From: Vibrio xiamenensis
Lineage (GTDB): Bacteria; Pseudomonadota; Gammaproteobacteria; Enterobacterales; Vibrionaceae
Assembly: GCF_900100015.1 (NCBI RefSeq)
Contig: NZ_FNDD01000027.1
Span: 1 to 64,000 of the forward strand
Direction of reading: 5' to 3'
DNA: 64,000 bases
Both the position numbers and the translations under genes were made by a program. Numbering within the stretch: the first letter of the stretch is position 1; each line of letters starts with the position of its first letter. Positions 25,114 through 34,395 of this stretch are shown here, one piece after another. The notes below the pieces were generated by a model. It saw only the letters and a program-made list of their open reading frames with translations, had not been told where the DNA came from and searched no databases.

Positions 25114-25263
25114 GGGCTTGATGAATTCAATTAAACTTCAAGTATTCTACAGGATAGGGAAAGCAGCGAACAACACGCCAGTGTCAAACCTGCTGTGATT
25201 CAACACCATATCACACATAGCGACACGGCTCGCAGCATTTCAACTAAAGGCAATCCCACAACC

Positions 25264-25698
25264 ATGAACTCACTGACCATTTCACGCCTCGACCCGTTGA
25301 AATACCCACTGATCACACGTTTTTACAAAACTCACTATCCGGTAGCCAAGGCAAAAAGAGACGAACTGACTTTTGTGGGATATCATCAAGAGCAACTGGT
25401 TGCAGTTGTTCGATTTCGTTCCATAGAGCAGTATCGTTTACTGACGGGAATGGCGGTTGCACAGTCTCACCGAGGCTCAGGGTTTGCGCATCAACTGATG
25501 CGTTTTTGCCAAGCACAAACGCTGAGTTCGGCAGATTACTGCTTTGCATACCCGCATCTTAGCGACTTCTATGCTCAACATCATTTTCAAGTCATCGACG
25601 TCGACCAATTGCCTAACGCATTAAAAACTTTGTTTATTCGCTATACGAATAGCGGTAAAAATTTGATTCCGATGCATTACTTAGCAGACATTCAATGA
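25264..25698 (+). CDS. GNAT-family N-acetyltransferase
   Basis: 144 residues from ATG 25264; an in-frame ATG at 25195 would add 23 residues of low-complexity lead and is less likely, though neither start has a strong ribosome site. The acetyl-CoA loop is SHRGSGFAHQLM (near 76-87), matching the Q/RxxGxG/A motif. The N-terminal strand pattern (GYHQEQLVAVVRFRSI) is typical of the fold. The substrate cannot be predicted. It lies between murB (divergent) and pssA (same strand). Confidence 0.75.
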   Translation: MNSLTISRLDPLKYPLITRFYKTHYPVAKAKRDELTFVGYHQEQLVAVVRFRSIEQYRLLTGMAVAQSHRGSGFAHQLMRFCQAQTLSSADYCFAYPHLSDFYAQHHFQVIDVDQLPNALKTLFIRYTNSGKNLIPMHYLADIQ

Positions 25699-25787
25699 TT
25701 TCGCGGCGATTTCTAGCCATGGTAGATTGAGATTTGATACTATGCGGAGTCTGCAATTTTGCACACAGTTAAGGTAAACCATCTAAC

Positions 25788-27128
25788 ATGATAAGCAATA
25801 GGAACCTATTCAATCAGCTACCGACCATTGCTCAAGATCCTGCTCAATTTGAAACGCTCTTTACAGCAGCTGATTTCAGAACGCGCCTGATCCAAGCAAT
25901 CAGGGAGGCCAGCAAGCGAATCTATCTTGTTGCGCTTTATTTGGAAGATGATGAAGCTGGTCGCGAAATCCTCTCAGAGCTCTATGCTGCCAAACAACGT
26001 AATCCCGAACTTGAAATTAAAGTGTGTGTCGATTGGCATCGTGCACAGCGCGGTTTGATTGGCGCAGCCCCGGGTGAAACTAATGCCGCCATGTACCGAG
26101 ATTTTGCAGAGCAGCATCAACACAAGATTCCAGTTTATGGCGTGCCAGTGCGCGGCCGTGAAGTCTTTGGGGTACTTCACCTTAAAGGCTTTGTGATTGA
26201 CGATCAGGTGATCTACAGCGGCGCCAGCCTAAACAACATCTACCTGAATTACAAAGAACGCTATCGCTTTGACCGCTATCAGATTATTGGCAACGCCAAG
26301 TTAGCGGACAGCATGGCAAAATTTGTCGATGAACAGATGATTGCTCAGGCTGCAGTTCATAACCTTGCGAGCGAGAACAAACCGAGCACCAAAGACATCA
26401 AACTGGACATTCGCCAGTTTAGAACTCTACTTGGTAAAGCCATGTATGAGTTTGAATCGGAGCCAGTCTCGGAACAACAAGTCGCGCTAACTCCGATTGT
26501 TGGCGTAGGTAAAAAGCGTAATCGCCTAAACCAAGGCATCAACCACTTATTGTCAATCGCGCGCGATGAAATTTTCATCTGCACTCCGTATTTTAACTTT
26601 CCGCGCAGCGTCGCTAAAGAAGTACGCCGCGCTCTACGACGTGGTGTTAAGGTCACGATTGTTGTTGGGGATAAAACCGCCAATGACTTCTACATTCCGC
26701 CGACTCAAACCTTCAAAACCATTGGTGGGCTGCCTTATCTTTACGAACGTAATTTGCGCCAGTTTGCCAAAAATAATGAAGCCAATATTGCCAGCCGCAA
26801 ACTGTCTATCCACCTGTGGAAACACGAAGACAACAGTTTCCATTTGAAAGGCATTTGGGTAGACAAGCGCTACATGCTCATTACGGGTAATAACCTCAAC
26901 CCGCGAGCTTGGAAATTGGATTTGGAAAACGCGATTTTAATCCAAGACCATTACCACCATCTGACGCCGCAGTTTGAAAAAGAAGCGGAGAATATTCTTC
27001 AGCACACCCAACTTATCTGTACTTATAAGCAACTGGAAAAAGTCGAGAACTATCCTGAAGCGGTGCAGAAACTGATGCGTAAGATTACTCGAGTCAAAGC
27101 CGACCGAGTTCTCAAACAAATTCTCTAG
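25788..27128 (+). CDS. pssA: PssA, CDP-diacylglycerol-serine O-phosphatidyltransferase
   Basis: 446 residues. A phospholipase D-superfamily enzyme that makes phosphatidylserine, the precursor of phosphatidylethanolamine, and works peripherally at the inner membrane. Two HKD-type motifs are present: HLKGFVIDDQVIYSG (near 126-140) and HLKGIWVDKRYMLITG (near 350-365). The sequence LYLEDDEAGREIL is a family marker. It is the gram-negative soluble type, distinct from the membrane-embedded CDP-alcohol transferase type. Confidence 0.95.
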   Translation: MISNRNLFNQLPTIAQDPAQFETLFTAADFRTRLIQAIREASKRIYLVALYLEDDEAGREILSELYAAKQRNPELEIKVCVDWHRAQRGLIGAAPGETNAAMYRDFAEQHQHKIPVYGVPVRGREVFGVLHLKGFVIDDQVIYSGASLNNIYLNYKERYRFDRYQIIGNAKLADSMAKFVDEQMIAQAAVHNLASENKPSTKDIKLDIRQFRTLLGKAMYEFESEPVSEQQVALTPIVGVGKKRNRLNQGINHLLSIARDEIFICTPYFNFPRSVAKEVRRALRRGVKVTIVVGDKTANDFYIPPTQTFKTIGGLPYLYERNLRQFAKNNEANIASRKLSIHLWKHEDNSFHLKGIWVDKRYMLITGNNLNPRAWKLDLENAILIQDHYHHLTPQFEKEAENILQHTQLICTYKQLEKVENYPEAVQKLMRKITRVKADRVLKQIL

Positions 27129-27131
27129 ACA

Positions 27132-27166
27132 CAAAAAAGGCCAGTTATTCACTGGCCTTTTCTCTA
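27132..27166. terminator. Terminator between pssA and rjg
   Basis: AAAGGCCAGT (27136-27145) and ACTGGCCTTT (27151-27160) form a 10-bp stem, with an A run before and TCTCT after. The two genes converge, and both strands could use it. The phrase TCTCTACT is repeated directly downstream. Confidence 0.8.
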
Positions 27167-27215
27167 CTTCTCTACTTCTCTACGAGGGTGACTCAACCCA
27201 CATCATCTCTTGAGA

Positions 27216-28532
27216 TTAAATAACGACTTGATAGCCTAAATCTTTGAGCTGCTGTGCGAGTGACGACTTACTCTCCGTTTCACCGTGAATTAAATGAATC
27301 TGTCTTGGCTTGTTATCAATCCCAGTGACAAACTTCACTAAATCAGTTTGGTCGGCATGGGCGCTATAACCAGACATAGAATGAATGTTGGCGTTAACCT
27401 TAACCTTCTGACCGTCAATCTCAACTTCATGAGCTCCCATCTGCAGTTCACGCCCCAACGTACCCTCAGCTTGATAACCTGAGAAAATCACATCCGTGCG
27501 CGCATCAGGCAATAGTGATTGTAAATAAGCCATCACTCGACCGCCTTGGCACATTCCCGAAGCGGCAATCACTATGCTCATTTCACCTGTTGATGCCAAA
27601 CGATTCACCAGCCGTTGATGCTGTCGAAAATCTTTAATCGTGACGCATTGTTCAAACGATAGAGGATGACGATGAGCATCCAAGCGCTCTTTGGCTTCCG
27701 TTGCCCATAGTTGTTTAAACTTTCGATAAGCACGTGTGACTTCGTTTGCCATCGGAGAATCAAGGATAATTGGGATTTGGGCATCCAACTGCAGAGAATG
27801 GATTAACTGCTCAATATCAAACAGTAGCTCTTGAGTACGTCCAACACTAAAAGCAGGAATAATGATGGTTCCGCCGTCTTGAAGAGAACGCTCTATAATC
27901 GCTTTTAACCTATGCCCTCGCTCTGATACCGTCTCATGGCACTTGTCACCATAAGTCGATTCGAGGAATAGATAATCAGCACGAGAAGGTGAAATAGGGT
28001 CGGGAAGCAGTGGCTTATCACATGGGCCAAGATCGCCCGAAAACACCACGATTTCTTGATTGGGAAGCTGAAACTCAATAAATGCAGAGCCCAGAATATG
28101 CCCGGCCGGATTAAGCCGAAAATAATGTGGCGCATCTAGCCCCTCGACTTGATGCCAAACGTCATACGCCACAGGCTTAATCAGATCTCGAATCACATTA
28201 AGTACTTGGTCTCGCTTTGAGCGCCCCATCGCCAACTGCAAACTTAACCCATCATCTAACATAAGCGGTATGAGTTCAGCAGTCGCATGCGAACAATATA
28301 TCGGTCCCTTGAAGCCCGCCGCTAACAACCATGGAATTCGACCAATATGATCAATGTGAGCATGGGTCACGATTAACGCTTTGATATGCTCAATAGGAAA
28401 ATCAATCTCCAACAGCTTTGCGTCATGCCCCTGAAACTGACCGCAGTCGACAAGAACGCTCCCACAATCCAGTACCAGCTCATGGCAAGAACCCGTCACC
28501 GTATCCTTTCCACCGTGGTGAATAACTTGCAT
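27216..28532 (-). CDS. rjg: MBL-fold beta-CASP ribonuclease-like protein (rjg)
   Basis: 438 residues. A metallo-beta-lactamase fold with THAHIDHIGR (HxHxDH at 57-62), the further ligand segments PAGHILGSA and SGDLGP, the beta-CASP motif A region (DSPMANEVTRAY), and a C-terminal SGYSAHAD / HLIHGE pair. This is the RNA-processing CPSF/RNase J-like class. In Vibrio this gene, called rjg, marks one border of the O/K antigen island, as it does here. It is on the same strand as the island and could receive read-through from it, since only a weak hairpin (28642-28656) lies between. Confidence 0.88.
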   Translation of the reverse strand: MQVIHHGGKDTVTGSCHELVLDCGSVLVDCGQFQGHDAKLLEIDFPIEHIKALIVTHAHIDHIGRIPWLLAAGFKGPIYCSHATAELIPLMLDDGLSLQLAMGRSKRDQVLNVIRDLIKPVAYDVWHQVEGLDAPHYFRLNPAGHILGSAFIEFQLPNQEIVVFSGDLGPCDKPLLPDPISPSRADYLFLESTYGDKCHETVSERGHRLKAIIERSLQDGGTIIIPAFSVGRTQELLFDIEQLIHSLQLDAQIPIILDSPMANEVTRAYRKFKQLWATEAKERLDAHRHPLSFEQCVTIKDFRQHQRLVNRLASTGEMSIVIAASGMCQGGRVMAYLQSLLPDARTDVIFSGYQAEGTLGRELQMGAHEVEIDGQKVKVNANIHSMSGYSAHADQTDLVKFVTGIDNKPRQIHLIHGETESKSSLAQQLKDLGYQVVI

Positions 28533-28651
28533 TGTCCGACCCCACTTATTAATTAATAGAAGCCTTATCTCTACAGTAAAATTAATAAGTAGAACAGGTA
28601 CATCTCAGGCTACGCGACTGCCCTAACACATCAAATAACAAATTAAGCAAC

Positions 28652-30583
28652 TTAATGTATGACTTCTTGATTTACTTCAGATTCGTCTTGGTCATGGGAA
28701 GCTTTCCACACCAAATCACCAATACCGTCAGTAGGGTTAAAACCTGTAGGAGCTTCAAGAAGAAGATTACGAATTGTTTGATGATCGAAGTCGTGACAAG
28801 CTGTATCTAACTTTTGGAATAACGCGTCATATTCACTAGGAGATAAACAAACCTCTTGGGCAGTCATGATTCGAGAATGATCAGTTTGGTTTACATTGTC
28901 GCCAATTAACAGCTCTTCAAACAACTTCTCTCCAGGACGAAGTCCGGTAAATTTAATTTCAATGTCGCCGTAAGGATTATCATCTGATTTCACTTCTAAG
29001 CCCGATAGCTGAATAAGGTTTTTGGCTAAATCAGTGATCTTGACTGGCTCTCCCATATCCAGAACGAATACATCACCACCTTTACCCATCGCCCCGGCTT
29101 GTATTACCAGCTGAGCCGCTTCTGGTATGGTCATAAAGTAGCGAATAATATCTGGGTGAGTCACTGTTACAGGGCCGCCTTTTGCTATCTGCTTTTTAAA
29201 CAGAGGGATAACTGAGCCAGATGAGCCAAGTACGTTACCAAACCGAACCATACAAAATCGCGTTGAGGTACCCGTTTGCGAGATTGCCTGCAAACCAAGT
29301 TCTGCCATGCGCTTAGTCGCCCCCATAACATTTGTGGGTCTCACTGCTTTATCTGTTGAAATCAAAACAAATGATTCCACATTGGCTTCTACTGCGGCTT
29401 TTGCTGCGTAATAAGTGCCGAATACATTGTTTCTCACACCTTCGACAACATTATACTCAACAAGAGGAACATGCTTATATGCCGCGGCGTGGTAAACCGT
29501 TTGAACTGAGAAAGATTTCATCACTGTTGATAGGCGGTTAATACGCTGAACTGACCCCAAAAGAGGTACAACAGTCAAATTTAACTTATATTTTTCAATC
29601 AATAGGGATAATTCTCTATCGATTTGATACAAAGCAAATTCTGATAATTCAAAAAGCACCAGTACTTTAGGTTTTTGCCGGATGATTTGACGACATAACT
29701 CAGAACCGATAGAGCCACCAGCACCAGTCACCATCACAACCTTATCTGTAATATTGGCTTTCATCAAAGTCGGTTCTGGTTCAACAGGATCCCTACCAAG
29801 CAAATCTTCTATATCGACATCTTTGAACTCATCAATGCTTGCACGTCCTTCCACAATATCTTGCATATCAGGAATAGTTAGCACTTCAGCCGGAAATGGC
29901 ACTAACGAATCCAAAATTTCACGACGCTGAGTTCGTGATGCATTAGGTACTGCGAGCAATATCTGTTTAATGCCATATTTTTCGATTAAATAGTTGACTT
30001 TGCTTACATCGTAAACCGTTAAACCCATAATAACCGAGTTTCGGAGAGCTCTATCTATATCTATAAAACCAACAACACGATGCGTTTCAGAAGTTCTTAA
30101 TGCATGAGCCAACTGCCGACCAGCAGCCCCTGCACCATAAATAAGTACTTGTTTTTTTCCCTTTGCATCAACCTGACTAACAAGAAATCGAAAGATTAAA
30201 CGCGAAGATCCACATAAAAAGCACAAGAACAAACCATAAATGAAAGGAACTGAGCGAGGTACAAATGCATCAAAATAAAACGCGAATACTGCCACTGACA
30301 TAGCAGAGATCAACGACCCCAATGCAATTACTGCCAATGCCTGAAAAGTTAAATAGCGCAATACTGCTCGATAAAGCCCCAGCTTAATAAAAACAGCAAT
30401 AGTCGTTATAATTGTCGCCAAAATAACGTATCGAGCTATAGGTGAAGACAGAGGTTCAACCGTCCCGATTCGAGCCCAATAAGCACCATATGCAGAAACC
30501 ACAATAAAAATAATATCTATTGTGATACTAATTAACCGCTTATAAAAACGAGGCATTCCCCAAATAAAGTTAAGTTTATTCAT
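28652..30583 (-). CDS. WbpM/FlaA1-like nucleotide-sugar 4,6-dehydratase, membrane-bound
   Basis: 643 residues. Four or five N-terminal transmembrane helices (about 14-130), a CoA-binding-like Rossmann domain (VLIYGAGAAGRQLAHAL near 146-162), then the SDR catalytic domain (about 280-560) with VTGAGGSIGSEL and STDKAVRPTNVMGATKR, where the usual catalytic Tyr is Met as in WbpM. Such enzymes convert UDP-GlcNAc to the 4-keto-6-deoxy sugar used for QuiNAc, D-FucNAc or bacillosamine. It is last in the island, after a phosphoglycosyl transferase and a reductase, like the wbpV-wbpL-wbpM end of P. aeruginosa clusters. The exact product is inferred. Confidence 0.88.
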   Translation of the reverse strand: MNKLNFIWGMPRFYKRLISITIDIIFIVVSAYGAYWARIGTVEPLSSPIARYVILATIITTIAVFIKLGLYRAVLRYLTFQALAVIALGSLISAMSVAVFAFYFDAFVPRSVPFIYGLFLCFLCGSSRLIFRFLVSQVDAKGKKQVLIYGAGAAGRQLAHALRTSETHRVVGFIDIDRALRNSVIMGLTVYDVSKVNYLIEKYGIKQILLAVPNASRTQRREILDSLVPFPAEVLTIPDMQDIVEGRASIDEFKDVDIEDLLGRDPVEPEPTLMKANITDKVVMVTGAGGSIGSELCRQIIRQKPKVLVLFELSEFALYQIDRELSLLIEKYKLNLTVVPLLGSVQRINRLSTVMKSFSVQTVYHAAAYKHVPLVEYNVVEGVRNNVFGTYYAAKAAVEANVESFVLISTDKAVRPTNVMGATKRMAELGLQAISQTGTSTRFCMVRFGNVLGSSGSVIPLFKKQIAKGGPVTVTHPDIIRYFMTIPEAAQLVIQAGAMGKGGDVFVLDMGEPVKITDLAKNLIQLSGLEVKSDDNPYGDIEIKFTGLRPGEKLFEELLIGDNVNQTDHSRIMTAQEVCLSPSEYDALFQKLDTACHDFDHQTIRNLLLEAPTGFNPTDGIGDLVWKASHDQDESEVNQEVIH

Positions 30584-30614
30584 TATTTTTTCTCAGAGAC
30601 AGACATTACAAGCA

Positions 30615-31163
30615 TTATTTAATAGCATCACCTGAACCAGAACCTGTTACAGTTTTTATTATGTATTTAAAGTAGTTTCTCACACTTAAGGTATCGATCA
30701 TTTCTCTATCTACTTTTGCCAATAAATCTGGTGTTGACATATCTATATTTTGGATTTGAGCAAGCCCAGTTATCCCTGGTAGAGCATCATAAATACCAAG
30801 TCGCTCTCTCGCTTCGATGAGCTCTTCTTGATTAAATAAATTTGGACGAGGGCCCACCAAACTCATCTCACCTTTAACCACATTTATTAATTGTGGAAGT
30901 TCATCAAGTTTCGTTTTGCGTAAAAATCCACCCAACTTGGTAATGGAAGACTCATTGGCTAGATGACTTGCCACAGAACGAGTGTCTAGTGACATTGTCC
31001 GAAATTTAATAAGATTAAATGCTTTTTGGCCTCTTCCCACTCGTTTCTGAATAAAAATAGGATGACCAGTATCAAATAACCCAACTAAAAATACTATTAA
31101 CAGAATAGGGGAAAAACATACCAAACCTATAAAAGCCAATACAAAATCAAATAATCTAATCAT
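30615..31163 (-). CDS. Short monotopic phosphoglycosyl transferase (PglC-like), initiates the repeat unit
   Basis: 182 residues from ATG 31163; in-frame starts at 31175 and 31181 would overlap the upstream gene, and choice among them is uncertain. One hydrophobic re-entrant helix (about 5-27) is followed by IFIQKRVGRGQKAFNLIKFRTM, KLDELPQL with the catalytic Asp-Glu pair, and MSLVGPRPNLF. It moves a sugar-1-phosphate from UDP-sugar to undecaprenyl phosphate, the first membrane step. The small size matches the PglC class, not WbaP/WcaJ with extra helices. The substrate is probably the 6-deoxy-HexNAc made by the neighbouring dehydratase and reductase. Confidence 0.85.
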   Translation of the reverse strand: MIRLFDFVLAFIGLVCFSPILLIVFLVGLFDTGHPIFIQKRVGRGQKAFNLIKFRTMSLDTRSVASHLANESSITKLGGFLRKTKLDELPQLINVVKGEMSLVGPRPNLFNQEELIEARERLGIYDALPGITGLAQIQNIDMSTPDLLAKVDREMIDTLSVRNYFKYIIKTVTGSGSGDAIK

Positions 31164-32028
31164 GATCGTTGTCATTCCCAAAAATCTTATTATATTTATT
31201 GGTGTCTATTATGTAATCAGAAAACAATTGTTTATACAGTTTTTCTTTGTTTATACACAATAACTTAAAAAGTGCCAATGGAATTGGAGTATGATAAACC
31301 TTTTTAGGTAAAAACAATTTATCAACCAATTCCTTTGTCGACAAAGGATGAGCATCAGAAACTAAATACACACCAGATATGTTATTTTCACAAGGTTCAA
31401 CGACTCTATTTATAACATTAACTAGATTATCTACTGAAATAAAATGACGTTTGTTATTAACTGAACCAAATGGTGAAAACCTAAGTCGACTGACTAAATC
31501 TATTAAAGTTCTTAAATTACCTTTAACATTCATTCCATAAACAAGTGGAGATCGAAGTATAACAACATTCATTTGTGTATTATCAGAAATGGTAGTCAAG
31601 GCTTTCTCACATTGAGCTTTTGCAAGTGCAGATGAATCATTAGGAAGCAGTTTAGTTTCTTCATTAACAAATGAAGACGAGGCTAAACCATATACTATTG
31701 TTGAGCTCAAATAAATGAACCTATTAATTCCATTTTCAGAAGCTAACTTAGCAAAGTTGATCACTGAAATATTGTTAACTTCGTTAATTCTAGCATCATC
31801 AACATTACGTAATTCATCATGAGCAATCCCAGCAAGATATACTACAGTATCACAACCATCAAATATTTTAGGGTCATTAAAGTTAATAACATCATCTAAA
31901 ATATATTGTTCCACTCCTACTAACGATGTATTTTCCTTTCTAACTAAAATTCGTTTTACATCATTATTTCCTTGTAGAAAATGACTACCAATAAATCCAG
32001 TTGCACCTGTAACCAAAATTGATGACAT
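31156..32028 (-). CDS. NAD-dependent nucleotide-sugar epimerase/reductase (SDR), WbpV-like
   Basis: 290 residues. The Rossmann motif VTGATGFIGSH (6-16) and the catalytic SST and YGLAS/YxxxK-type region around YLSSTIVYG mark an extended SDR. Its position directly before a phosphoglycosyl transferase and a WbpM-type dehydratase suggests reduction of the C4 ketone to give UDP-QuiNAc or UDP-D-FucNAc, as WbpV does. An ordinary UDP-glucose 4-epimerase-like role is the alternative. The gene is AT-rich compared with its flanks. Confidence 0.75.
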   Translation of the reverse strand: MSSILVTGATGFIGSHFLQGNNDVKRILVRKENTSLVGVEQYILDDVINFNDPKIFDGCDTVVYLAGIAHDELRNVDDARINEVNNISVINFAKLASENGINRFIYLSSTIVYGLASSSFVNEETKLLPNDSSALAKAQCEKALTTISDNTQMNVVILRSPLVYGMNVKGNLRTLIDLVSRLRFSPFGSVNNKRHFISVDNLVNVINRVVEPCENNISGVYLVSDAHPLSTKELVDKLFLPKKVYHTPIPLALFKLLCINKEKLYKQLFSDYIIDTNKYNKIFGNDNDHD

Positions 32029-32029
32029 A

Positions 32030-33244
32030 TCACAAACCTTTTTTTGATATTTCTTCTAATGCATCTGACAGTTTAGAGACTAAGGAATCTTTATTAAAAT
32101 ACTCGCTAGCATATTGGTAACCATTACAACCCAAGTTAATTCTTTCTTTTTCATTCAATAGTGAAAATTTTTCCAAATTTTCATACAAAGAATGAAAATC
32201 TCCAGACTTACAACAGTATCCGCAATTCGCTTTAGCAATTAACGCCGCAGTAGAGCCGTCTATCATCCCAATGATAGGTAAAGAAGCCATCATATATGAT
32301 TGCACCTTTCCCGGAATAGTCCTTGAAAATATATCATTTGTTTTTAACGAGACTAAAGCTGCATCCGCTTGAGAATAGAACCTAGGCATATCCTCTAAAG
32401 GAAATTTTCCATGATAAACCAAATAGTCTTGTAGTTCATATTTGACGATATTTTGTTCCAGTTCATGCCGTTTACGCCCATCACCAACGACCTGAATTTG
32501 GACATTTAGCTTATTCTTTTTAATCAATTTTGAACATTCAACTACAGCATCAAAATCTTGAGCATCGCCAATATTACCGGCAAATAATACTTTTATCTTA
32601 CTACTATCATTTTCCTTTACTTGTATTTCTCCAAATATATCTTCTGCAAAATTAGGAAAGATCATTGTTGGAGTATTTGATAAATCTGTCTTTCTTATCG
32701 CATCTATATATTCTTCAGACTGAGCAAGTATCAGATCACATTGAGCGTAAATATATCTAACAAGTTTTCTGACCCAATGAATAACTCGTTGTGACTTCAC
32801 TATACCAACTGCTTGTAGAGATTCTGGCCATAAATCTAGAGACCACATAACTAGCGGTATTTTTTTCTGCTTTTTTATAAAAATGGCAGGTAAAACAGAA
32901 GTGATAGGGCTCAATTGACAAGCAAAAATAACGTCATAGCTTTTATTCTTCAACAACCGAGAGCCATTAAACGTTGCCGAAAAAGCAAAAGATACATAAT
33001 TCAAAAATAAATTAACACTACCCTTTTTTCGAGGTCGCATAGGAACTCGGAACACATCAACACCAGATAGGTTTGAGTAGTTATTTGGCTCATCTATGTA
33101 CTCTTGAAATACATCGCCATCTGGATAATTTGGTTTTCCAGTGAGAACAGTAACGTCATGTCCCTCATTTTTTAAAGAGACAACCAAATCATTAATCCTA
33201 AAATTTTCTGGCCAAAAATACTGAGTAACAACAAGTATCTTCAT
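32030..33244 (-). CDS. wbuB: Glycosyltransferase family 4, WbuB-like (candidate L-FucNAc transferase)
   Basis: 404 residues from ATG 33244, whose first base overlaps the upstream stop (TAATG); an in-frame start 18 bp further up is less likely. The N-terminal VVTQYFWPENFRINDL and HDVTVLTGKPNYPDG are hallmarks of the WbuB group of GT4 enzymes. The second Rossmann lobe has VLFAGNIGDAQDFDA and a late SRTIPGKVQSYMMASLPIIG nucleotide-sugar site. WbuB enzymes transfer L-FucNAc, and the three genes just upstream make UDP-L-FucNAc, so the fit is good. Confidence 0.8.
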   Translation of the reverse strand: MKILVVTQYFWPENFRINDLVVSLKNEGHDVTVLTGKPNYPDGDVFQEYIDEPNNYSNLSGVDVFRVPMRPRKKGSVNLFLNYVSFAFSATFNGSRLLKNKSYDVIFACQLSPITSVLPAIFIKKQKKIPLVMWSLDLWPESLQAVGIVKSQRVIHWVRKLVRYIYAQCDLILAQSEEYIDAIRKTDLSNTPTMIFPNFAEDIFGEIQVKENDSSKIKVLFAGNIGDAQDFDAVVECSKLIKKNKLNVQIQVVGDGRKRHELEQNIVKYELQDYLVYHGKFPLEDMPRFYSQADAALVSLKTNDIFSRTIPGKVQSYMMASLPIIGMIDGSTAALIAKANCGYCCKSGDFHSLYENLEKFSLLNEKERINLGCNGYQYASEYFNKDSLVSKLSDALEEISKKGL

Positions 33245-34377
33245 TAAAAATACTCTTTCCAAACGACCCGTTTTACGTAATCAGTATAAGAATGGATAAT
33301 TCTGACCACCTTATCAGAGACATTTGGCATACTGTAATCGTAGACTTGACGTAATAAACGCATTTCTCCATTAGGTTGACTTTCCAAAACTTGCAAAGCC
33401 TGCATAACACGTTCGACCTCTAGCCCTACCATCATTACTGATGCTTCTTCCATACCTTCAGGGCGTTCATGAGCTTCCCTTAAATTTAAGGCCGAGAAGT
33501 TCATAATTGACGATTCTTCATTAATAGTACCACTATCAGACAACACAGCTTTTGAATTCTTTTGCAGGTGATTGTAGTCGTGGAAGCCTAACGGTTTAAG
33601 GAGACGAATATTTTCGTGGAATTGAATTCCTTGCGATTCAATTCGATTGCGCGTTCGTGGATGAGTAGAGACAATTACAGGCAGATCATAGTGTGCTGCT
33701 ACTGTATTCAATATACCGACTAGTTTTGCTAGTTGTTTCGGAGAATCAACATTTTCTTCACGATGTGCGCTTACAACAAAATACTGATCTTTTTTTATAC
33801 CTAAACGCGATAAGACATCAGAAGAATCAATTTGAGGCATATAATGATTAAGCACTTCAAACATAGGGCTACCCGTCTTTATAACGCGATCAGCAGGTAA
33901 GCCTTCAGATAATAGGTAATCACGAGCAATGGAGCTATATGTCAAATTAATATCAGAAGTATGATCGACAATACGGCGGTTAGTTTCTTCTGGAACGCGT
34001 TGGTCAAAGCAACGATTGCCCGCTTCCATGTGAAAAATAGGAATTTTGCGTCGCTTCGCAGGTAATGCAGAAAGGCAGGAATTTGTATCCCCCAAAACTA
34101 ACATTGCCTCCGGCTTTAGTTGTTCTAATACTTCATCGACCTTAATGATAACCTGACCAATCGTTTCAGCTGCGTTTTTACCCGCAGCATTCAAAAAGTA
34201 ATCAGGTTTACGAACTCCAAGATCGTTAAAGAAAACTTCATTAAGCTCGAAATCGTAGTTTTGTCCGGTATGAACTAAAGTATGCTCACAATACTCATCT
34301 AATTTTGCCAATACACGCGACAAGCGAATAATCTCAGGGCGAGTACCCACTACCGACATGACTTTCATTTTTTTCAT
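33244..34377 (-). CDS. fnlC: FnlC/CapG-type UDP-N-acetyl sugar 2-epimerase (UDP-L-FucNAc synthesis)
   Basis: 377 residues. A non-hydrolysing 2-epimerase fold: VMSVVGTRPEIIRLSRVL at the N terminus, VLGDTNSCLSALPAKRRKIPIFHMEAGNRCFD and SDSGTINEESSIM. The GNRCFDQ sequence and the place after FnlA- and FnlB-type genes point to FnlC (WbjD, CapG), which makes UDP-L-FucNAc from the talosamine precursor rather than WecB acting on UDP-GlcNAc. It is coupled by a one-base overlap to the WbuB-like gene. Confidence 0.9.
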   Translation of the reverse strand: MKKMKVMSVVGTRPEIIRLSRVLAKLDEYCEHTLVHTGQNYDFELNEVFFNDLGVRKPDYFLNAAGKNAAETIGQVIIKVDEVLEQLKPEAMLVLGDTNSCLSALPAKRRKIPIFHMEAGNRCFDQRVPEETNRRIVDHTSDINLTYSSIARDYLLSEGLPADRVIKTGSPMFEVLNHYMPQIDSSDVLSRLGIKKDQYFVVSAHREENVDSPKQLAKLVGILNTVAAHYDLPVIVSTHPRTRNRIESQGIQFHENIRLLKPLGFHDYNHLQKNSKAVLSDSGTINEESSIMNFSALNLREAHERPEGMEEASVMMVGLEVERVMQALQVLESQPNGEMRLLRQVYDYSMPNVSDKVVRIIHSYTDYVKRVVWKEYF

Positions 34378-34395
34378 TTTAATTCTCTTAAACCA

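Noticed and set aside
27161..27184. Short direct repeat of TCTCTACT as a CRISPR or satellite start
   Set aside because: Only about three units with no spacers; too short to be an array and probably chance or slippage.
28642..28656. ATTAAG-CAA-CTTAAT hairpin as the terminator of the island
   Set aside because: The stem is only six A/T-rich pairs and overlaps the stop codon; too weak to call, so read-through into rjg remains possible.
33244..34377. WecB (UDP-GlcNAc 2-epimerase for ManNAc synthesis)
   Set aside because: The adjacent FnlA and FnlB types make FnlC the better assignment, and no wecC-like ManNAcA dehydrogenase is present.
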